A stretch of DNA of 64,000 nt from Lachnospiraceae bacterium (GTDB lineage: Bacteria; Bacillota; Clostridia; Lachnospirales; Lachnospiraceae), in assembly GCA_024399135.1 (NCBI GenBank), contig JAKSHY010000004.1, positions 1-64,000 on the forward strand. Direction: 5' to 3'. Below the pieces are notes generated by a model, which saw only the letters and a list, made by a program, of their open reading frames with translations, was not told the DNA's origin and made no database searches. Every line of letters starts with the position of its first letter. Within the stretch, counting starts at the first letter, position 1. Below are positions 43,800 through 54,312 of the stretch, piece after piece. The position numbers and the translations under genes were made by a program.

Positions 43800-45677
43800 C
43801 TATACTTCTGTCTTATATGTATATGTTGAAACAATCTCTTTTACTAATGGTCTGATATCTGCGGCTTCGTTCTTAGACTCTTCTTTAAGAGCTTTAAGAG
43901 TTTTAAAGAAATCATCCTCATTAAGTTCTATAGGCTTAGCTATGAAAATAGACTTATTTTCAGTAGCTGTTAATCCTTCTTCTGACATAAGTAGCTCTTC
44001 ATACAGCTTCTCGCCTGGTCTTAATCCTGTAAATTCGATTTTAATATCCTCATCAACTCTATAACCTGATAACCTAATCAGGTTACGAGCTAGATCCACA
44101 ATTTTAACAGGTTTTCCCATATCAAGAACGAAGATCTCACCGCCTTTAGCGAATGCTCCTGCCTGAAGAACCAGACTTACTGCTTCTGGTATAGTCATAA
44201 AATATCTAATAATATCAGGATGAGTTACCGTAACCGGACCACCTGCCATAATCTGTTTCTTAAATAGTGGAATTACCGAGCCATTCGAACCTAAAACATT
44301 TCCGAATCTTACTGCCACGAATTCTGTTTCGTAATGCTTATTAAATGTCTGAATAATCATTTCGCAGATACGCTTAGATGCACCCATTATATTAGTTGGG
44401 TTAACAGCCTTATCTGTACTAATCATAACAAATCTTCGAACTCCATTCTGGGCTGCTGCCTGAGCAGTTTTCCATGTTCCGAATACATTATTTTTAATGG
44501 CTTCATTAGGACTGGTCTCCATTAACGGAACATGCTTGTGAGCCGCTGCATGATAAACAATTTTAGGCTTATACATCTCGAATATTCTGTTCATTCTGTT
44601 GGTATTTCGAACAGATGCAATCAGAACTACTAAATCAAGCTCTGGATATCTAAGCTTAAGCTCCTGCTGAACATCATATGCACTATTTTCATATATATCC
44701 ACTAAAATAAGCTGTTTAGGATGATGTGATGCAATCTGACGGCATAACTCAGAGCCAATAGAACCGCCTCCACCAGTAACTAAAACGACCTCATCCTTCA
44801 CATATCCTAATATAGAATCCAAATCTACTTCTATAGGGTCACGGCCTAGTAAATCTTCTACTTCAACATCTCGAAGCTTGGCTACTGAAACCTCTCCATT
44901 AACCAGCTGATACATTCCTGGAAGAGAACGTAATTTACAGTTAGTTTCCTTACATATATCAAGAATTTCTGAAATAGTAGCACGGCTAGCGGATGGCATG
45001 GCCACTATAATTTCATCTATATCATAAAGATCTGCACACTCAATAATTTTATTTCTTCCACCAACTACCTTAATTCCCTGAATAAAACGACCAGCCTTTC
45101 CTGGATCATCATCTATGATACAGCGAATAACCATAGTAGAAAAATTAGAGTTAACAATTTCTTTAACAATAGAGTTGGCCGCTTCACCAGCACCTATAAT
45201 CATTACCGAAATAGTATTCTTCTTATTCTGATTCTTATGCTTATAACTTCGAAGAAATCTGTATGAAAAACGACTTACGAAAATCAAGCTCAAGAGGCAG
45301 AACATATATAGGAAATAATAGCTTATTGGAACAGCCTGATATCCCTTGACCCTAAAAAACTGGAGTCCTATAGCCTGAATAATCGTTGATATCACGGATG
45401 ATATAACAATATTCTGAAGCTCTGTTTCACCTGCGAAGGCCCACAGTGAACTATACATTCTGAAGATATATAAAACCAATATCGTAAGAATAATACTTAG
45501 CGGAAGAAACTTTTCTATAGGAGTAAGGAAATACCTCGGCACCTCCTCCATATCAAAGTTAAATCTCATATACAGAGCAATAAAACTCGCGGCTATAACA
45601 CTTATAATGTCATATATGATAAGCGCAGTTCTTCTATAAAATTTCTTAACATCAAAAATCTTCTTAGCAGTTTTCAT
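43800..45677 (-). CDS. UDP-GlcNAc 4,6-dehydratase (WbpM/PglF/CapD-like)
   Basis: A 625-residue membrane enzyme: four N-terminal helices, a CoA_binding_3-like Rossmann part (MIIGAGEAANSIV, about 160) and the catalytic dehydratase domain from about 295: VTGGGGSIGSELCRQ, HAAAHKHVPLME and STDKAVNPTNIMGASKR (M-x3-K in place of Y-x3-K). It makes UDP-4-keto-6-deoxy-GlcNAc, the entry to bacillosamine-, FucNAc- or QuiNAc-type sugars. It overlaps the Wzy-like gene upstream by 14 nt. Confidence 0.93.
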   Translation of the reverse strand: MKTAKKIFDVKKFYRRTALIIYDIISVIAASFIALYMRFNFDMEEVPRYFLTPIEKFLPLSIILTILVLYIFRMYSSLWAFAGETELQNIVISSVISTIIQAIGLQFFRVKGYQAVPISYYFLYMFCLLSLIFVSRFSYRFLRSYKHKNQNKKNTISVMIIGAGEAANSIVKEIVNSNFSTMVIRCIIDDDPGKAGRFIQGIKVVGGRNKIIECADLYDIDEIIVAMPSASRATISEILDICKETNCKLRSLPGMYQLVNGEVSVAKLRDVEVEDLLGRDPIEVDLDSILGYVKDEVVLVTGGGGSIGSELCRQIASHHPKQLILVDIYENSAYDVQQELKLRYPELDLVVLIASVRNTNRMNRIFEMYKPKIVYHAAAHKHVPLMETSPNEAIKNNVFGTWKTAQAAAQNGVRRFVMISTDKAVNPTNIMGASKRICEMIIQTFNKHYETEFVAVRFGNVLGSNGSVIPLFKKQIMAGGPVTVTHPDIIRYFMTIPEAVSLVLQAGAFAKGGEIFVLDMGKPVKIVDLARNLIRLSGYRVDEDIKIEFTGLRPGEKLYEELLMSEEGLTATENKSIFIAKPIELNEDDFFKTLKALKEESKNEAADIRPLVKEIVSTYTYKTEV

Positions 45678-48345
45678 TACTTACTTGCTCACTTTTACTA
45701 AAAATTAATGGTGATATGCATAGCCATAACACGAATGCCATTGGATGACTCAAATGATATGTCCACTCAACAACACCAGCCACCGCAAAAGCAACTATAA
45801 TTACTGAAGTTAATGCTTTATATGGTGCTGTGAATCTATTCTTTCGGTAATAGCTTATGGCAACAACTAAGCTACTTATGCCAAAAATCACGAATACGAT
45901 CGCAGTTGGAATACCATGGTCATATGCAACCTGAAGATAAACATCATGCGCATGTGTTGCTTCAGAACCATCCTGAAGTGTTGCTCCCATACCTTCATGG
46001 CCGGTCATATTTAGCTGCTCAATATATGACTTATAAATGTCAATTCTTCCATTGGTGTAATCTACGGGTTTAGTTGACTCTCTTTCCTCTTCCCATATTT
46101 TTTCATATTCTTCTATTGTAAGGAAATAGTCAGAGTCATCTCCTGTATAAGTACCATTTTCTTTTGCTTCGTCAACTTGACTTTGTATTTCTTTTGCAAA
46201 ATGTTTTGCATATAATAAATATAATTCTTCATTTTGATCTATATTAATTTCAAGCTGCTCATCTGTTAATTCAATTTCTTTAAAGTCATAATACCTGTGA
46301 TAAATTAAATCTTTAATCTTTGCATGGTATTCATTGAATTCTGATGTATCATCTACATATATATTGATTTCACTTTCATCTATTCCAAACATTTTAGAAG
46401 CGAATATCTTAACGAATCTCCCAACCGATAAATAACTGTCATCTGTTAACTTTTGTCCTCTTAAAACTCCATCTGGAAACTGGTCAATATCAAAAACATA
46501 CGGTTCTGATACCAAACATGGAATTGTCCTTTGTAACTCAAATGTAACAACAAAGGTTAACACAACTGCAACAATCATTAACCCAATAGATTTGGCTGCA
46601 AGTTTAAGATAAGATACTCCAGTTCCGAACAAGAGCATAATCATTGCGAAAACAAAAGCAACAATTATTGCAAATATAGCAGTTCTAGCCATAGTAAAGG
46701 CAGAATATGCAACTACTACACCAAAGAACAATAACTCTTTCCATAGAAGATTTAGCTTTGGCGTGTCAGTTATAACACTCTTACCATTATCACCCTCTGA
46801 TATGCATGTACTTCTAATCTTAGATATCAACATTACCATTGCTACAGACATAACCATAGTCATATAGGTGGCTGTAATAGTAGATGTATGGAAACAATGT
46901 GTGAATCTAACATTACTGTAATTATCAAAAGGTCTATACATTAATACCCATATAGTAGAAAGAATAAAATGGATTACAACACCTCTTATTACATTTTTAA
47001 TAAATTGGCTCTTATCTTTCCAAAAGCCAATATTTAGCATTAATAATGCGAATGCTACAGCAAGGGTTACTGTCCACCATCTTTCGTTTCTAAATATCAC
47101 TATCATAAGTAAATAGATTCCAATGATAGTTGAAAGTACCGGATTTAACCTAGTCATTTTCTTCTTGACAAGACATATAACTGTTCTAATAAGAATAAAT
47201 CCAAGAAGGATAGCCACCATTACATTGCCTTTGACAATGAACTTATCTGCATCTGACATTTCTTCAAGAATATTCGAATTATAATAAATAGTTCCAGCAA
47301 TTCCAGTCGCTACAAAATATGCAGCATTACACCAATTGATAATCTCCTTCAATGAGAACATAGAAATTATGATTAACGAAAACCACAACATCTCTTTTCT
47401 TTCTGCTACAGCGTGATCAATATTATAAAAGCCTGAAACATATTCACAGCATGCTGATATAGCCCCCATAATACCAATCGATTGAATAAAATGTGGTATA
47501 TGATCTACTACATAATCTCTATTAAGAAAACTTTCAGATTCGTAATCATGATTCACTATGTAAAATAGTATCACTCCAAGAAATACAACAGCTGTGGTTG
47601 CTACGATATTGTCGAGAAGATGCGTTGATACCATTCCCATACATATACATATCTGACACGCAACCAATAATACTCCTATCAAAGGATTGAACACATACTG
47701 AATAGCTTTTTTAACGGAAACAATTTTATCCTTTTCAGAATCTCTAAATATAAGACCTGTTAATGACAACAATACAGCGGTTACTAAGACTACGATGCCT
47801 ATAAAAAGAAGCGACTGAACTTTATCTAATGGCTGAATATAATCATAGTCCATTACTATATTCTGACCTTCTAGAAGGACATCATCATAGTAAGACATTG
47901 CCAGAATTCCCGAATCTAACTGCCATGGTTCCTGAGCCAAATAAAGTGACTTAATAGTATCAAACTTAACGAAATATACCTCGCCAACATTAAGATCTAC
48001 ATCCATTAAAAATTCAGCTTTTCCTGATATTCCAGTCATATCTTTAGGTTCATCAGCAAGAACTATTCCATTGCCGTCAACAAGCTTAACCCACAACTCT
48101 TCAGAACCACTATTTTCACCAACATACAAGGATATACTATTGATGTGGTCATAATCTGCAACAAATGCCTGCATTGCAGAATGCTTGTAATTAATCACAT
48201 CTGTATACTCTTCAGTAAGTCTAGGAGTATTTTTAACAATATCTGTCTTAAATACTCTGCATGGATATACTAAGAATATAAGAAGCAGTGAAACTATTAT
48301 GATTATTGTTTTAACTACTGAACTAACATTAACTAATTTTCTCAT
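45664..48345 (-). CDS. Very large O-antigen polymerase/ligase-like protein
   Basis: An 893-residue membrane protein, about twice the usual Wzy/WaaL size. Helix 1 is followed by an outer domain of about 140 residues, then about 12 helices and a charged outer loop at about 645-790 with long helical stretches. The WaaL/Wzy loop mark HAHDVYLQVAYDHGI (about 810) has the conserved His. It should join or polymerise glycan outside the membrane. It abuts the DUF6020-like gene with no gap. Confidence 0.78.
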   Translation of the reverse strand: MRKLVNVSSVVKTIIIIVSLLLIFLVYPCRVFKTDIVKNTPRLTEEYTDVINYKHSAMQAFVADYDHINSISLYVGENSGSEELWVKLVDGNGIVLADEPKDMTGISGKAEFLMDVDLNVGEVYFVKFDTIKSLYLAQEPWQLDSGILAMSYYDDVLLEGQNIVMDYDYIQPLDKVQSLLFIGIVVLVTAVLLSLTGLIFRDSEKDKIVSVKKAIQYVFNPLIGVLLVACQICICMGMVSTHLLDNIVATTAVVFLGVILFYIVNHDYESESFLNRDYVVDHIPHFIQSIGIMGAISACCEYVSGFYNIDHAVAERKEMLWFSLIIISMFSLKEIINWCNAAYFVATGIAGTIYYNSNILEEMSDADKFIVKGNVMVAILLGFILIRTVICLVKKKMTRLNPVLSTIIGIYLLMIVIFRNERWWTVTLAVAFALLMLNIGFWKDKSQFIKNVIRGVVIHFILSTIWVLMYRPFDNYSNVRFTHCFHTSTITATYMTMVMSVAMVMLISKIRSTCISEGDNGKSVITDTPKLNLLWKELLFFGVVVAYSAFTMARTAIFAIIVAFVFAMIMLLFGTGVSYLKLAAKSIGLMIVAVVLTFVVTFELQRTIPCLVSEPYVFDIDQFPDGVLRGQKLTDDSYLSVGRFVKIFASKMFGIDESEINIYVDDTSEFNEYHAKIKDLIYHRYYDFKEIELTDEQLEINIDQNEELYLLYAKHFAKEIQSQVDEAKENGTYTGDDSDYFLTIEEYEKIWEEERESTKPVDYTNGRIDIYKSYIEQLNMTGHEGMGATLQDGSEATHAHDVYLQVAYDHGIPTAIVFVIFGISSLVVAISYYRKNRFTAPYKALTSVIIVAFAVAGVVEWTYHLSHPMAFVLWLCISPLIFSKSEQVSNENC

Positions 48346-50007
48346 TTATTTTTCTCTTTTAACTGCTGATATAAACAAATCTGCAAATATCATAGGAATA
48401 AATATCCATAAATAAAAACTGTATCTTACAAGACTCATAGGCCCTATTAGGCATGTCAATATAACTACAAACGGAAGAACATACGGCAATCCGAATTCAA
48501 TCCTTTTTTCTTTTAATACGTATCCCAGTATTATTATATATACCCAAAGCATGAATCCCGGTGATAGTAGTAAATGAAAGACTGGGATTTTCTGTGCAGA
48601 GGCATCAAGCGAAAGCCACCTGTAAAAATCGTCTATAAAAGGTATTAATGAGCACCTCTCACCTGGTGGTTCAACCTCATATCCAAAATATGAGCTATCT
48701 TCATATGTATATGTAAACATCTCATGATCTTTGTACCCATCAATAACAGCCCACGGATAATACATTCCATAGCTGGTCATAGCAAAAGCGTTAAGATAGG
48801 CTGCAGGGTGCTTAACTCCAAGTGATAGCCATATATCATAGAATCCTTTAGTATTATTAAGATAATTATCTTCAAGGAATCCTATTTTCACCATATCAGA
48901 GCATTTAGGAGCATATCTATTCATTGCATCTTCAGATATATACTCTGTTATCTTACTAATCTCTTCGTCTTCCAGGGAATTCCTATCGAAGCTATATAAC
49001 CTTGCCATCTGTTGGATAGGAACTGTTAATATCTCTCTATGCCCAACATCCTTTGCATCAGTAACCCTCAAAAGCATTGTATTAATCAAGAAGAACAACA
49101 CTACAGATGATATAACTATGAATAAAATGTTCTTAACATATTTTCTGTAATCCGAGTGTCTTAAAACATATGCTATAAATAATATCGCAAATACTATAAA
49201 TGCATGAACACCATTACTTCTCATAAGCATCATAAATACGAGAGATAGTATTAATTGCGTTATGTTTTTTACCTTCTTATCTTTAAAAAACTCATCAGGA
49301 TTCTTCAATAACTGTCGCAATTTAAGGACACTTAATACTAAAAATGCTCCGAATACTCCATCCTTCGAAGAACACAATGAGTACATAACTAAAACAGGAA
49401 AAGCACCAAAATATATGCTTAATATAGTCTGCCATTTCTTGCCAAGCCCTTCAGAAGATAATACTTTAATCAAAAAGCCAAGAACAACAGCTATTATCGT
49501 CATCTGAAAAAGTATAAAAGATGCAATTCCAATATTGTAGTCACCTGTAAGCTTATGAAACAACTGAACTATCCCACCCATTGAAAGTACATGAAGCATG
49601 GGATGCTGATTATTAAAACTTCTGGTTATCGTCTCCATAAGCTCATCCTGAGCATCGTAGCAGAAAAATCCTGGATAAACTCCTAAAAATACTACAAAAT
49701 TCAATAACCATATCGTAATTGTTGATTTAAGCCATACATACCTACTATTTACAGTTATTTTATTAGTTTCTGTTCCATTTACAAGCTTTCGTTTAGCTTT
49801 ATTGGCCTGTAATATCCTATCAAATAATTCCCATATCAGTGCAACTAAAAAATATGAGACAATACCAATACCCAATAAACCTATATATGTCCATGCACTT
49901 GCGAACTTGATTTCACCATATTTTTTCGCACTAAATCCAAATACTGAAGCCAGTGAAAACAATATGCTTATTATTAAATTAACAATACTAAATCGTATCT
50001 TCTTCAT
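48346..50007 (-). CDS. DUF6020-like polytopic membrane protein
   Basis: A 553-residue membrane protein with about 12 helices. The loop YPGFFCYDAQDELMETI...NQHPMLH (about 123-153) is the mark I associate with DUF6020, a GT-C-like family. Asp in CYDAQDE is a candidate catalytic acid. It overlaps the GT2 gene upstream by 20 nt. Substrate unknown; it may use a polyprenyl-phosphate sugar made by that GT2 enzyme. Confidence 0.68.
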   Translation of the reverse strand: MKKIRFSIVNLIISILFSLASVFGFSAKKYGEIKFASAWTYIGLLGIGIVSYFLVALIWELFDRILQANKAKRKLVNGTETNKITVNSRYVWLKSTITIWLLNFVVFLGVYPGFFCYDAQDELMETITRSFNNQHPMLHVLSMGGIVQLFHKLTGDYNIGIASFILFQMTIIAVVLGFLIKVLSSEGLGKKWQTILSIYFGAFPVLVMYSLCSSKDGVFGAFLVLSVLKLRQLLKNPDEFFKDKKVKNITQLILSLVFMMLMRSNGVHAFIVFAILFIAYVLRHSDYRKYVKNILFIVISSVVLFFLINTMLLRVTDAKDVGHREILTVPIQQMARLYSFDRNSLEDEEISKITEYISEDAMNRYAPKCSDMVKIGFLEDNYLNNTKGFYDIWLSLGVKHPAAYLNAFAMTSYGMYYPWAVIDGYKDHEMFTYTYEDSSYFGYEVEPPGERCSLIPFIDDFYRWLSLDASAQKIPVFHLLLSPGFMLWVYIIILGYVLKEKRIEFGLPYVLPFVVILTCLIGPMSLVRYSFYLWIFIPMIFADLFISAVKREK

Positions 50008-50929
50008 CAGTTCTTCTAGCTACAACGTATTGAGGAGAGTTATTCATTGATATGTAAGTTCTTCCTATATATTCCCCTATTAGTCCCATCATAAGAAGAA
50101 TCAATCCACTCATGAAAACAATAACACTCATCAATGCTGCAAATCCTGCAACCTGACCATCTATATCAAGGAACAATTTCTTAATAATGGTATATATCCC
50201 ATATAAGAAACCAACAACTGCTGCCACACTTCCTGTGAATGTAGCAATACGTAATGGCTTAACGGAAAATGCTGTGAATCCGTTGAACCAAAGTGACATA
50301 AGCTTGCCGAATGTATATCCAGACTGTCCTATCTCTCTGTTTCTATGATTGACCTCAACATTAATCACATTCTTAGTAGTCCTAAGAACAAGGCCAATTA
50401 AATATGGGAATGCATACGTATATTTAATCATTTCATCTACAACGAAACGACGTGCTGCAAAATATGACGAGACATAAAGATTCTTAGGTTTGCCAAGCAT
50501 AATTCTGGTCATTCTCTCGTTAATCATCGAACCAAAATTTCTGAAAATATTGTGTTTCTTATGAGTATACTTAGCATATACAACATCTGCACCATTCTCT
50601 ATTCCATCTAACAGCTTAGAAACTTCGTTAGCAGGAGTCTGACCATCATCATCTAAGCAAACGATTATATCTCCTGATACTACATTCAAGCCTGCCATAA
50701 TAGCCGAATGCTGGCCAAAATTTTTCGCAAGAGAAAGACCAGTTATGTTATCATTCTCTTTCGCAAGTTTAGTAATAGTATCAAAGGTATCATCTGGCGA
50801 ACAATCATTAACTAAAACTATCTCATATGTATATTTAGTTAATTTCGCCATAGTATCTTTTATCTCATCTATAACTGCTGGCAGTGTATTGGTTGAACAA
50901 TAGCAAGGTATTACGAAACTAATTTTCAT
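49988..50929 (-). CDS. GtrB-like polyprenyl-phosphate glycosyltransferase
   Basis: A 313-residue GT2 enzyme with two C-terminal helices (about 232-255 and 268-292): ISFVIPCYCSTNTLPAVIDE, LVNDCSPDDTF, CLDDDGQTPANEV (DxD, about 95) and NVEVNHRNREIGQSGYTFGK. This is the GtrB/ArnC architecture that charges undecaprenyl phosphate. It overlaps the GNAT gene by 11 nt and the DUF6020-like gene by 20 nt, a likely donor/GT-C pair. Confidence 0.9.
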   Translation of the reverse strand: MKISFVIPCYCSTNTLPAVIDEIKDTMAKLTKYTYEIVLVNDCSPDDTFDTITKLAKENDNITGLSLAKNFGQHSAIMAGLNVVSGDIIVCLDDDGQTPANEVSKLLDGIENGADVVYAKYTHKKHNIFRNFGSMINERMTRIMLGKPKNLYVSSYFAARRFVVDEMIKYTYAFPYLIGLVLRTTKNVINVEVNHRNREIGQSGYTFGKLMSLWFNGFTAFSVKPLRIATFTGSVAAVVGFLYGIYTIIKKLFLDIDGQVAGFAALMSVIVFMSGLILLMMGLIGEYIGRTYISMNNSPQYVVARRTDEEDTI

Positions 50930-51410
50930 CTAATTGCCTTTCCATGAAAAGTATTCCATCTACTAATTCAGTATCTTCATATCCACATTTTAGATAGCTT
51001 TTATGAGCTACCTTGTTTTCTTCTCTAAGCCTTAATCTTAACTTTGAAAGCTTCAATTCATTTTTCGCGAAATCATTCATCATAGAACAGGCCTCTGTTC
51101 CGAAACCGAATCCCAACGCATCTTCTTCGCCTATGAATATGCCATATTCAGCACTTCTATCTTCACAATCAACATCACGTAAATATACCGATCCTATCGG
51201 TCTATCAGTCTCATTTTCATGAATCACGAACTGGTATACCAGCCCTTTCTCAACTTTATTCCTAAGCCAGTTTCTGTGAATTTCTGGAGTCAAAGGGTTC
51301 TTATCAATGAAATTCTTCATGACGAAATCTGCATTTCGCCACTTAACTATCAAATCCGTATCCTTATCTTCAATTGAAGTTAAATATATTTTATTTCCCT
51401 GCAATTTCAT
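50919..51410 (-). CDS. GNAT N-acetyltransferase, amino-sugar type
   Basis: About 163 residues of the RimJ/PseH-like GNAT group: IYLTSIEDKDTDLIVKWRN, IGSVYLRDVD, and the acetyl-CoA loop GIFIGEEDALGFGFGTEA. Near a WecE-type transaminase it most likely acetylates the new 4-amino group of a nucleotide 4-amino-6-deoxy sugar. I start at ATG 51410 (family-like, AAGGA upstream) instead of the in-frame start at 51437; it overlaps the membrane-protein gene upstream by 20 nt. Confidence 0.82.
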   Translation of the reverse strand: MKLQGNKIYLTSIEDKDTDLIVKWRNADFVMKNFIDKNPLTPEIHRNWLRNKVEKGLVYQFVIHENETDRPIGSVYLRDVDCEDRSAEYGIFIGEEDALGFGFGTEACSMMNDFAKNELKLSKLRLRLREENKVAHKSYLKCGYEDTELVDGILFMERQLDEN

Positions 51411-53175
51411 ATATATCGAATCCTTCAACGCTATCAAATCGTGTAAGTATCACATTATCTCCAGAAGATTCATAAAAGTCTATTAGCCATTTCACATTAT
51501 TATCTATGCTCAAATCTTCTACAGTCGCTTCGTTGTTTGTTTCTTCATTCGTCTTCATTATGAATTTTGCTTTTCCTTTAAGAAGAGCATCCTTCGCGTT
51601 ACTGATGTCATATCTTCTTAATTTCCCACTTTGAACCGGACTGAATGTAAACCACCCACCTAACAAATCAGAGTTCATCTTCGAAATCTCTGCCATATCG
51701 GAAAACATCTTCTCAGAATATGCCACGGTAGAATATACATCCAACAAATAAAAATCTTTATTATTTGAATTCATATATTCATACAGTTTGATATACGGTG
51801 CATTAGTTTCTTCTCTAAGATTCTGATTATCAACTAACCTTCCATATTCCTTAGGTACTACTATCAAGAACATAATTACACTAAATGCAATCATCAGTTC
51901 TATATGCTTATTCATAATTAGCATCGCATATATTACTAAAATAGTAATTTCTACTAAATACAACGAATGGGTAATTCTCTCAGGCATCCTGTTTCCCATC
52001 ATCATATATATCCATATCAATGTCCGTCCAACGAAAAGGACGATTAGATTTAATATTTCTATATATCTTCTTCCTAATATTAATAGAATAAAGATTAGTA
52101 TATAGAAAAAGGCACTTATCAAATTATATGGATAATCAGATCCTGTCGAATTAGCTCCATGTGTTATACGATAGATATATAATCTGAGATTGTCCTTAAT
52201 ACTGGTCAATGTATCTGAAGATTTCGGATTCGAGATATTAGCATACTCTGCAATCTTCCACATAACCTCTGGTGTATATTCACTATCTAATCCGAAATTA
52301 TAATTCTCCAGTAAAATCTGTTCTTCTTTTGATAATCCAATGCTTTCAAAAAAATCTTTATTAGCTTCATATTCAGGAATTACCTGAAAATCATATAATT
52401 CAGTCCTGGCATCAAAAAAATCAGTAAATGTTTTCCATCCTTCATTTGAATATGCCATTCCATTAATGCCAAGACTTATTAACAAAAGACCAGCTATTAA
52501 TGCAAGCGTACATCCATATTTAACTAAGTTCTTAACAAAACATTTTCCATCTAAAGTAAATCTGATAAGGTATGCAACGCATAAGAACGGAAGCATTAAT
52601 AGCATCATTTCAGACCTTAAATTAAAACCTAAGAATACTATTAAAAATACTGGTATGTTCTTCTTCAGATATTCTTTAGGAAGACAATCTGATTCTTCTG
52701 AAATCACCCAGGCTATCGCAGCTGCTGCAAGCATTGCGACTGTGTAAGTATACTGTACATTAACCAAGTGACTACCTACTACAGTTATTAGTAGCATTAC
52801 TTCACTTATTGCTATTGCTATCTTATACAATATCTTTTTTGAAGTAGGTACTGTTGATGCATGTCTGTCAGCAATCTCTAAACTTCTATCCAATATAATC
52901 GCAATCGAACCATATTGAAACAAAAGAAGGACAATTCCATACCCGGGAATGCTTCCAGCTATTTTATACAAACCACTAACCAAAACACCAAACAACCATA
53001 GATTTTGATTATTATGTGCATCAGGTTCGCCCGAATATGCACCAGATAATATATCTTTAATCAATACATCATCATTAAGATCATAGTAATAATCAAATAA
53101 AACACTTACTACTATGGCCAAAATCGCCGTTGATGCAATTGCAATTAGCCAATTAACACGTCTATTTTGATGCAT
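51391..53175 (-). CDS. Polytopic membrane protein, GT-C-like, unknown
   Basis: A 594-residue membrane protein with about 11 helices and a C-terminal soluble outer part (about 440-594). After helix 1: YYYDLNDDVLIKDILSGAYSG, with an NDD that could be the GT-C catalytic acid, then PDAHNNQN. Overlaps its neighbours by 14 and 20 nt. I can name no family with confidence; a lipid-linked sugar transferase is the best guess. Confidence 0.58.
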   Translation of the reverse strand: MHQNRRVNWLIAIASTAILAIVVSVLFDYYYDLNDDVLIKDILSGAYSGEPDAHNNQNLWLFGVLVSGLYKIAGSIPGYGIVLLLFQYGSIAIILDRSLEIADRHASTVPTSKKILYKIAIAISEVMLLITVVGSHLVNVQYTYTVAMLAAAAIAWVISEESDCLPKEYLKKNIPVFLIVFLGFNLRSEMMLLMLPFLCVAYLIRFTLDGKCFVKNLVKYGCTLALIAGLLLISLGINGMAYSNEGWKTFTDFFDARTELYDFQVIPEYEANKDFFESIGLSKEEQILLENYNFGLDSEYTPEVMWKIAEYANISNPKSSDTLTSIKDNLRLYIYRITHGANSTGSDYPYNLISAFFYILIFILLILGRRYIEILNLIVLFVGRTLIWIYMMMGNRMPERITHSLYLVEITILVIYAMLIMNKHIELMIAFSVIMFLIVVPKEYGRLVDNQNLREETNAPYIKLYEYMNSNNKDFYLLDVYSTVAYSEKMFSDMAEISKMNSDLLGGWFTFSPVQSGKLRRYDISNAKDALLKGKAKFIMKTNEETNNEATVEDLSIDNNVKWLIDFYESSGDNVILTRFDSVEGFDIYEIAGK

Positions 53176-54295
53176 AGAACTCTTTCACTTTAGATATTAT
53201 GTATTCTGTATCCTCTACACTCAGTGTATAAAACATTGGAAGTCTGACTAATCTTTCAGACTCTTTGGTAGTATATTCATCCTCACCACTAAAGTGTCCG
53301 AATTTAACTCCTGCAGGAGCAGAATGAAGTGGGACATAGTGAAACACTGCTAAAATATCTGCTTCCTTTAAAAAAGATATTAATTCAGTTCTTTCGGTCA
53401 AATCCTTACACTTAAGATAAAACATATGTGCATTATGTGTAGCATAATCTGGAATGAATGGAAGCTCCACCAAACCCTTTTCTTCTAAAGGTTTAAATGC
53501 TTCATAATATCTATTCCATCTATCCATACGAACATCATTAATTTCATCAGCCATTTCAAGCTGTGCATATAAATATGCAGCATTCATATCTGATGGAAGG
53601 TATGAAGAACCAAAATCCTGCCATCTATATTTATCAACCTGACCTCTGAAAAACTTACTTCTGTCAGTTCCCTTTTCTCTTAAAATTTCGGCCTGTTCGA
53701 CATATTTCTCATCATTAATTAAAAGCGCACCGCCTTCACCCATTGAATAGTTCTTAGTCTCATGAAAGCTTAAACATCCAAAATCTCCTATGGTTCCTAA
53801 TGCTCTACCCTTATAAGTACTCATAATACCCTGGGCTGCATCCTCAACAACCATAAGATTATGGCGTCTTGCTATATCCATAATCGTGTCCATCTCACAG
53901 GCAACACCTGCATAATGAACTACAGCTATTACCTTAGTCTTGTCTGTAATAGCCTCCTCTATCTTATTTTCGTCAATGTTCATTGTTTTAGGATTAACAT
54001 CAACAAATACGCACTTACAACCTCTAAGAACGAATGCATCTGCGGTTGAAACAAAGGTGTATGATGGAAGAATTACCTCATCACCCTCCTTAACATCACA
54101 AAGAAGTGCTGCCATCTCAAGTGCATGTGTACAGGATGTTGTAAGAAGCGCTTTGGCTGCTCCTGTTTTCTTTTCAAGCCATTCATTACATTTTTTAGTA
54201 AATTCTCCATCACCACAGATGTGCATATTTTCTATTGATTTCTTAACATAATCAAGCTCATTACCTGTATATGGTGGAACATTAAAGCGAATCAT
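53162..54295 (-). CDS. wecE: WecE/RffA-like sugar aminotransferase
   Basis: PLP enzyme of the DegT/DnrJ/EryC1 family, 377 residues. The start MIRFNVPPYTGNELDYV, HICGDGEFTKKCNEWLE and ALLTTSCTHALEMAALL are the RffA/WecE pattern (dTDP-4-amino-4,6-dideoxy-galactose from the 4-keto sugar with Glu). The PLP Lys is in SFHETKNYSMGEGGA (about 184). With the GNAT enzyme it would give an N-acetylated Fuc4N-like sugar. No dTDP-glucose genes are in view; a UDP-4-keto substrate from the WbpM-like enzyme is the alternative. Confidence 0.9.
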   Translation of the reverse strand: MIRFNVPPYTGNELDYVKKSIENMHICGDGEFTKKCNEWLEKKTGAAKALLTTSCTHALEMAALLCDVKEGDEVILPSYTFVSTADAFVLRGCKCVFVDVNPKTMNIDENKIEEAITDKTKVIAVVHYAGVACEMDTIMDIARRHNLMVVEDAAQGIMSTYKGRALGTIGDFGCLSFHETKNYSMGEGGALLINDEKYVEQAEILREKGTDRSKFFRGQVDKYRWQDFGSSYLPSDMNAAYLYAQLEMADEINDVRMDRWNRYYEAFKPLEEKGLVELPFIPDYATHNAHMFYLKCKDLTERTELISFLKEADILAVFHYVPLHSAPAGVKFGHFSGEDEYTTKESERLVRLPMFYTLSVEDTEYIISKVKEFYASK

Positions 54296-54312
54296 TTGTT
54301 TCGTCTCCCATT

